DNA of 64,000 nt from Pisolithus tinctorius (Eukaryota > Basidiomycota > Agaricomycetes > Boletales > Pisolithaceae), in the NCBI GenBank assembly GCA_024663395.1, contig JANFAH010000005.1, positions 3,184,303-3,248,302 of the forward strand, in the 5' to 3' direction. This document shows, in pieces, positions 57,004 to 64,000 of the stretch. Made by a program: the position numbers and the translations under genes. Below the pieces are notes generated by a model. It made no database searches, had not been told where the DNA came from, and saw nothing but the letters and a program-made list of their open reading frames with translations. Position 1 is the first letter of the stretch; every line of letters starts with the position of its first letter.

Positions 57004-60000
57004 TTACCCCTTCCCCACATACTCATATTCCCTCCAGAGCGACTTCATGAGAGTCTTACTGTTGGAATCAAGTGCAGGGGCCGTCAGAGCATATCGATTG
57101 TACTCACCGAGCATTTCACATAATGAGAACTGGCCAGGTTCGAGTTCTCGTCGTATCTCTGGTGTCAGGACCCACAACGAGTCGTTCATAGAGTCGATGT
57201 ATGCCAAGAGGACGTGTCCTGCATGCTTTGCGAAAGGCTTTGCCGGAGACTCAGCTTTTGTGTTTCGGCGGCAATCGCGGTGTGCTGTGCTGTATGCACA
57301 CGCGGGACAGTTGTGACAGTGAATGGGTGAGAACTGGACTAAGAGCACGGCTTTCGGCAACGCCGAGCGGCTGAGACGGTGAAATCCAAGACGGAAGTGT
57401 TCCTGCGACGAGTTGACTCTGCTTAGCTCCTAGTTGGAGACGCATGCGCCTGGTTATCAGCAGCAGCCGATGTAAGACGAAGGCTAGATGCGGGAGCGTG
57501 TATTAACTATGTCACGTCTCAGACGAATGAGAGAGCCTGCTATAGAAACGATGCAGCGAAAAATCGCAAGCGAGGAGACATTGTCGTGGTCGGTGGTTCC
57601 CGATAGCATTTTACAGAGCAAAGACCAGATGCTCCCGAGGTCGACAGAACGCACAGCAGCGACCTGCCATTGGATATAAGCATGACATTGACCAAAGCGT
57701 TTAAAGTGATGACACTCACTCTGTCAGAACAATGCTTCGCGATCAGCTCCAGATAATGGTAATGCTCTTTCAATTCTGGTGAACCTCCGTATAGGTGATG
57801 TCGATCGATGAAGGCATCGAGGCAGCACGTTACGAACGCTTGGTCCACTTTGAGAGTTCCTGAGGTGACGTACTACCGAACCCTGTTACTTATAATTAGA
57901 ATAGGAGCTTGATACAGACCTTGAGGTGTATCAAGCTTTTGCATTGACCTACCGGAAGCCGGGGCTCCTCGATTCCTTCTCCTATCATACCGAGGAGGCG
58001 TACAAAACTGTCTACAGACGGTTCCCCTGCGGCTTTCGCAACTTGCACATCGAGAGCGTCGCGTGCTACCGTAATGGTGTGATATATTTTAAGCTGAAAC
58101 CGACGCCGAACAACGGATTACCTTCCATCTGTGTCATTCATTGAATACAGTGCTGGGATTGTCTCAAGGTATGCCGAGTCCGAAATATTGGGAAACACCG
58201 AAGTTCTTTGAACAGCAAAGTAATGACTTGAGGACGCGGTCTGCACCTACCGGCAGTGAGCGACTGTGCAGTGGGCTTCGCATGACCCTAGTCACTAATT
58301 TTATGCTTATCGGCGCAACGCTACCAGTTACCGCGAAAGTTGAGCAGGTATGCACGCAGCTCAGCATGGTTCACGTACTGTCAATCCTTAGCCGCCCGAA
58401 AACGATAATACGTAAGAGCGGGCTTCAACGTGCACTCTCAATGCGAGTACGCCCTTGGTTCCAGATTATTCCCGCTCCGAAACCAGGATAGGTGTAAAGG
58501 TTTCGTATATAATTTTCAGCGCAGATACGACCACCGTCACGAGGCTACGTCCGCACGTCAGAGGCAACGCCAGACAAGCTTTCCAGGAAGTAAATTTCAC
58601 CTTCCTGGGGTAGAGTATTCTCGTAAACATTCAACAGTCGAACACAACAGATCAGGTGGGCACATGTTGCCATAATCCCTGCAACGACGTATCGGAGAAT
58701 GGTTCAGCAGCAACAAGGCTACGTCCGCACGCCAGAGGCAACGCCGGGCAAGCCTTCCAGGAAGTAAATTTCACCTTCCTGGGTAGAGTATTCTCATAAA
58801 CATTCAATCGAATACAACAGATCGGGTAAGCACATGTTGCCATAATCCCTGCAACGACGTATCAGAGAATGGTTCGACAGCAACAAGACTACTCAGCATG
58901 CTGGACACCGCTGCTGATGCCTCGGAATTCTGAACACGGAGGGTACTAGGAAGACCAGTAATCGTACCAGGCGAGAAACGCGTGTAAGAAACTCACAATA
59001 GGTGAAACGAGACAAGATTTGACGTCTCTTTTATAAGTGCATCTGACGACGGGGCTAATTTTGATGGTGACTGGAGTAAATATTCGACGTATGCACGAGA
59101 TGCCTAATAAAGTTCAATCACTGGGAAATGGAAAGCAAATGCGACAAGATAACTGCCAACTCACGGTGTAATCCAACGCGTTCGTTAACTAGCCCATACG
59201 ATACAGGAAAGCACGGAATACCGTGAGATGGTGGAAGCAGAGTTCTTTGAGCGTTTGCACTCCGGAATCTTCTTCTTCGTTCATGTCCATCTCATACACA
59301 GTATCGGATTTTGGCGGTGAATATCCTTCCTCTTCCCCAAGTGCTCCCTATCACCCTGATTCGCTGTCCCGCCGCCACTCGTAACCTGAAGTGCCGAGCA
59401 TATAGCGACCTCACCACCAACCGCCCTCTTTACAAGTTCTGTGCGAGAGGCCCGGGTGAAGTACTCGGGAGGTACATACATTAGAAGAAAGTACACTTCG
59501 CTTGCACGTACAGGCTCAAGGTTGTCAAGTCTGCTAGTCGCGGTAGACCCAGGAAGGAAGCAATATGAGAACAGAAGGGCAGTCTGCTTTAATGCAGACA
59601 ACAGGAAGGCACCTGCAGAACCGATGGATGAATGCAAGAAACTCTTAGATGGAACGGTCAACCAGCTCGAAACGCACCTCGCATATTGGGCAGCTTCCAA
59701 AAATGTGTACTCATCAGAACAAGGGAAAAAATGTCGCGGGGTGAGATGTCGCGGTATGAACCCAGTCATCCGTCCGGTTCGTTGGTAGTTCCAAATGAAA
59801 GTTCTAATTGAATGGCCAAGAGAAGGCAGTTGAGCCCCTGGAGCACCTCTTCCGGAGCGACAGCACTGGACATTACAGCAGGACAACGTTTCAGATTAGA
59901 CACCTTCTGGAGCAATCGAAGGAACGCACTCGATGACACCTATCCGCCGATCAGCTAGGCCATAAAGTAGGGCATCGCCTAAGTATTCCCGCGTAAGCGC

Positions 60001-62490
60001 TACTGAAGAGCCGCACCATCGACTTTGAGGGGAGAAGTGGCCAGTTAAAATATCGATGCTCGTCTTGATAATGCCACCAGCCTAAGCATGTTGGAAGTCG
60101 GGCGTTTGGGAAACTCGCGCGAAGAGTGACCTGACCTGTACAGGTGTGGATCAGTTCAGACAAAGGAATAGCGATGTCGGCCACAAGAACGATATCTAGA
60201 ACTGATTCTGTAGACATGCCTTCGTCCCTGAAGACGCCCAGCAACTCCTCGATTTCATCGCTAGCGTCCTCGCAGGCGTTGACAAGCTCGCAACTCGTAT
60301 CAATCGAGCGCGGACATCACATAGGCATCACCACACAGCAGAAGCGACGATGTCATCCGAACCTAGCATATCAGGATCCTGTTGTTCCCTTTCCCGTTGC
60401 CGCTTCTTGCGTTTCTTTCCCTTGCTTTCACCTTCGTGTTGGGGAGCTACTCCTTGCCACTCACCTCGGCCGTGTCGCATGCACTCCCAGGCGATATCCC
60501 ACCCCAGCTTCCCAACCTTGTCCCATATGACTCCTGGATTCTAAGCGCCGAGGACATATGCATACAGGGAGAGGCTATCGAGAACGGTTGGGGACACACG
60601 GGAAACATGAGTAAATGCAACTGCTAGCGAGTGACACTTCGACCACAGCGTACCATCGTCATGAACGCGTCCTGCTACTGGTATCTATTCCCCTTCATCA
60701 GTTTTTCGTCGTTTACTGCCACGTTGACGTGACCCCTTTCAGCGGCGCATACTTTCCGCACACACCTAAGTGCTTCCAAAATAGCTGGCCCCAATTAATG
60801 AACGACAAAAGATGTGACCGAAGTGGACTGAAACATCACGTCATGCAGTGGCACAAGAAGGGACCGCGAGGAGACCGGTTCGGGCAGGCTGATGAAGAAA
60901 GGGCAGTAAGAAGGATGAGGATGTACGCAGGTACCGTATGGGTCTTAGTGTGATAGTTGAGAAGGTCCGAAAGTAGTCGCTGAACAGCATCCGCTGGCCG
61001 CATAGAAAGCGGGTGCAGCAACTAGGAAACCGAATATTAGTCTGTGAGGTACACCAAGACAAAAACCAAGTATATTACTACCACTCACACCGACAACAGC
61101 GCCCAGTAACCTCTGCGATTTGCCGCCTGCTAGTTCACGCGCAGCTCTTACCAGCACGTCGAGAACATCTATTGCCAGAGTCACGATCGACAGGTCATTC
61201 GATTGACGAACTTGACCCGCGCGCTTGACTGTGACCAACGCAAGCTCCCTCGCTTCTATCAAAGCAGACTCTGCGCCACGACTAGGAGCCGTGTCCCAAT
61301 CGCCTGACTCAACGTTTGTGCGCGGGGCGAACAAGCACTCCTTTTCGATCACGTCCGAGCGCCATCCATGCATCCGTCCTTTGTGGTCCGGAGCCCACCG
61401 TTACGGTATCGCGTAAAAGAACCTTCCAACAGGACTCCCAGACTTCCGTTGCATCAGCGTGCACGGCCTTACGAATGGCCAGGGCAGGAGATGCCAGCAC
61501 GGACGAAGAGGGGAGAAGCGTTGTGCGGTGGCGATTTACTGCACAAAGACGTGCAGAAAAGAGGCATGGTAGGAGGGAAAGACCATGGTCCGTGCACACG
61601 TGCGAAAGTGCGTCCGATGTGTCGAGAGGTTACTTGGGACCTTCAACGGAGAATAGCGTCTCGATACCCGCACGGTAAAGAGTGTCATGATGTTGTTTCG
61701 GGGTTTTCGACGACGGGTTTTCTTGGCGTGATCGTGCGTTCGGTGACTGAGAAGCTATAGAGGGCAAAAGGGTACGAATCCAATGGAGCATGTGTGTCAA
61801 AAGAAAGATAGTGTATAGCTAGTGAGTGTATAAATTAGCACGGAAAACAAACAGAAGGTAGAATGTAGGAAAGATCACCCTCTTCTTGTGTCCGAAGTTC
61901 CCAAGCGCCTCCCTGTATGATGCGACTACCCTGATACATGTCCACGCTGGATCATCTTGAATACCCTGTGTAAGCGAACGCATCCTCAAATACAGTTGGT
62001 TTCACACTCACGTTCCAAGGCACGGAAACGCCCAATATGGCTGCAAGGTATTCCATCCAAGCATCCATGCCCACTCTATTCTCAGACCAGGGCCATGAAG
62101 TCGCAAGCACGGCACGCGCAGGTGCATATACACCACCAAGGGCGACATCGCCGATGTGTGAAAGTGAGACGTGGCCGTTGACAATTCCTGCGAGGTTGTT
62201 AGGATAGATCAGCGGCGGAGCCAGGATCACAGTGGGGCGAATAGAAGACGCAGAAGACGAGAGTATCTGCTGCAATAGCAACCACGTGCGAGAGAAGCCA
62301 GTACGCATTCGACGAGAACTTCGGCCATTTTCACAGCCCCAAACGACGTATCCGACCAAACGTCTTTGGCGATGTCGATTTTGAGTGGTCCGTCTGCTGA
62401 GGATGGGTCTGTGGGAGCCCTGAGAAGGCGAACGAGAGCGTGGAGATTGCGTCTTGGTGTCGTAGACAGGATGGAGCGTGAATACAACAA
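57004..62490 (-). pseudogene. URB2: URB2/NPA2-type nucleolar ribosome-biogenesis protein, broken
   Basis: Minus-strand pieces in the order expected of Urb2, which acts in 27S pre-rRNA processing in the nucleolus. The N-terminus at 62490-62290 contains GPLKIDIAKDVWSDTSF. A segment follows near 62110-61960 (VGMDAWMEYLAAILGV), then a helical segment at 61260-61080. Next comes VPPEYFTRASRTELVKRA near 59470. The C-terminal domain at 57850-57004 reads VDQAFVTCCLDAFIDRHH, HCSDR spliced to VAAVRSVDLGSIWSLL (GT-AG intron of about 52 bp), then KPFAKHAGHVLLAYIDS and LMKSLWREYEYVGKG. At least two frameshifts occur between 57360 and 57260. A tandem duplication and non-coding DNA occupy 58500-59280. Homology is best at the C-terminus; the middle is uncertain. 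Confidence 0.6.
58542..58889. repeat. Tandem duplication, two units of about 174 and 170 bp
   Basis: Both units start AGGCTACGTCCGCAC and contain GAAGTAAATTTCACCTTCCT, CAACAGATC and CAACGACGTATC. They differ by about 8 percent with small deletions in the second. The duplication lies within the broken URB2 locus. Confidence 0.85.
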
Positions 62491-62833
62491 TGTTCAGCCA
62501 GCTCTCAAAGGAGCCAACAAAGCGCGAGGGGAGAGCGGATAGTACAGGACATGGACGTGAATCCCAGGCAGAAAGATGGGAAGTGCCTTGCGAGCACTGA
62601 ACCGATCCATCAATCCGCCCAACCATTAATATCCAACAGAAGATCGGGCAGCGCATGACGCCGGAAGACACGTTTAGATCGTTCTCATCCCACACGTCTT
62701 ATTCAACACCGCAAGTGGCTCTACTGCTAGTATAGATTGGTTCACTTCTTCAAGTCAAACCAAACTTGAAAGCGCTGGACGGACAACATTCATGTTTTCG
62801 GGTTGTGAGTGACGCTGGCTGGTTTACTTGTCA

Positions 62834-64000
62834 CACTGTAAAAGTAAAATCACTAAAAATCAGTGTCTGTGACACTGAAGTCGTGGACACGTCTTTTCAG
62901 TGTCATCGGTCTGTCATTGATTTTAAGTGTCAGTGTAAATTGCATATGTGATTTTCAACGTCAGTCAGGAAAATCAGTGTCGTAGCATTGAAAAACAGCG
63001 TCAAGTGTAAAAGAGCTTGTCTACATCTTCCATTTCACTCTCGTTCTCCTCCGGGGTGCCCTCCCATGTCCCCATATCTGCAAAACCTCGGTGCCGACGC
63101 TGCTGACATTCGATCAATGATACCCCACTGTTTACCTACAGGGACCAAGGCCCATGACAGCCTTTAAGCTTCACATGTCGGTGACAATTGTTGCATGGCG
63201 GGACAACAAGTAAGTATTCTTGCTCACAGTGTCCTTTCCTTTGGTATTCCATGGTGTGATAAGAGCAAGGACGAGTGTCTTGCCACTCAGAGAGGTGAAG
63301 AACTTGTTTGGTGGCAGGGTGAGCACGAATATCTTCTCCAGATCACCATACCTGATAACTTGAACCAAATGATGATTACGTGCCTCGAGAATTACTTCAT
63401 ACTGGTCAAGTATGATGTCATTAAACTGACTGTGTAGAATTAGTGATATTGAGTGCAACCTTGACATAGCAGTTCCTCCTCGCTGGAGCTGCTGGTCTAC
63501 ATGAGACAGCTGCTGTCTGGAAGAAATTGCCACCTCCATGTATCTGAAGCTTTCCAGCAAATAGGGTGGGGGAGTGGCAAACGGACTTTCACCTCGCTCT
63601 CTTGCTTTTCCTAATACCTGAGCCATGTATTGAGCGATCTTTTGCTGAAGTGAAGGATCCTGCTGAGTGACCCTCTTTGAATGGAGGGTGAATGATATGG
63701 TTGGGGTCTGACATTGACAGTACTCAGTTGTGTGTCATGAAACCAGAAATGACAGGCCACTTACACCCCTCAAACACACATTCGAATTGCAGTTGGTCCA
63801 TCATCTGCACAGTCATCCCACAAAGCGAGTTCAGCCGAAATGTCATAGTGCACCGACAGCTGCTTGAGTATGACGGAGTGCAGCAGAGTGTTGTTCAGGT
63901 TGCTCCATGGCTGGCATCGGGATCGCATTGATCACTGCAATGTCCCACAGTACCTCTCCATGAAGAAACTCCACATTGTCCAAGCTGGACCACAGTACGG
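62834..64000. mobile_element. Terminus of a CACTA-like transposon (extends off the right edge)
   Basis: Starts CACTGTAAAAGTAAAATCAC at 62834 and continues CACTAAAAAT, nearly identical to the minus-strand terminus at 399. The next 170 bp carry repeated CAGTGTC/GACACTGA words. A transposase-type ORF follows on the minus strand from about 63171. The two termini point away from each other, so they belong to two separate copies of one family. Confidence 0.65.
63171..64000 (-). pseudogene. C-terminal part of a Plavaka/CACTA-like transposase ORF
   Basis: From the right edge the minus strand reads WTMWSFFMERYCGTLQ, then after a TGA SRCQPWSNLNNTLLHS and VHYDISAELAL. This resembles the conserved W-x-FFMER-x-CG block of transposase-type proteins that are multicopy in Agaricomycetes. 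After further stops near 63700-63760 the frame 63626-63171 (151 codons) continues with LGKARERGESPF, FNDIILDQYEVILEARN and VLALITPW. An intron may link the pieces, but the early TGA suggests decay. The 5' part is outside the window. Confidence 0.5.

Noticed and set aside
57926..58144. Plus-strand 72-codon ORF (YRRFPCGFRNLHIESV)
   Set aside because: Looks coherent, but the minus strand of the same segment reads as helical sequence leading into a URB2 splice site, so the strand could not be decided.
59441..59788. Plus-strand 115-codon ORF
   Set aside because: Antisense to the URB2 segment with PPEYFTRASRTELVKRA; no motif of its own.

Overview
The window looks like nuclear DNA of a filamentous basidiomycete (probably Agaricomycetes). 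Introns are 47-77 bp with GT-AG borders, the genes are fungal (SUV3, RSM27/MRPS33, NTH1, URB2, class I O-methyltransferases), and the repeats are types common in that group (Ty3 elements, a Tad1-type LINE, CACTA-like ends). No tRNA, rRNA, CRISPR array or bacterial signal was seen.

Layout. Positions 1-399 are the end of a CACTA-like DNA transposon running off the left edge. From 571 to 4010 lie three tandem four-exon O-methyltransferase genes on the minus strand. A compact conserved block follows at 5264-8905: SUV3 (minus) and RSM27 (plus) diverge from a 72-bp intergenic region, and a conserved gene of unknown function (minus) converges on RSM27. An NTH1 fragment with a nonsense codon (9774-10209) marks the edge of a repeat region of about 45 kb.

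Repeat region. (i) 12684-16920 is a foldback-like palindrome whose arms are 21-bp minisatellites, split by repeat unit S1. (ii) 19374-20487 is an intact four-exon gene with a Zn2Cys6-like cysteine pattern. (iii) A minus-strand Ty3 element (A; 34496 down to about 21190) is split by a non-coding LTR element (D, 21870-31630, 943-bp LTRs, duplication ATAGG), which is itself split by a gag-only LTR element (24604-27750, duplication CCGG). (iv) A 5'-truncated Tad1-type LINE (35922 to about 51211) is split inside ORF1 by a Ty3 element with 126-bp LTRs (B, 36645-46427, duplication TTGT). B is in turn split by two head-to-head S units, both flanked by GCGG. (v) Decayed copia-like and gag-like remnants lie at 51-54 kb.

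Right side. 54623-55957 is a P-loop GTPase gene with an early stop, 57004-62490 is a broken URB2/NPA2 gene, and 62834-64000 is a second CACTA-like terminus with a decayed transposase-type ORF, inverted relative to the left one.

Themes. The S units (about 1.8 kb, TG...CA ends, 4-bp duplications) resemble solo LTRs yet carry a conserved ORF of about 159 codons upstream of a TATA box. Repeats are scarred by loss of CpG: LTR pairs differ at CpG sites, and stop codons sit where arginine CGA is expected. The degree of CpG loss agrees with the nesting order. Homology assignments come from motif recognition by eye, not from database searches.
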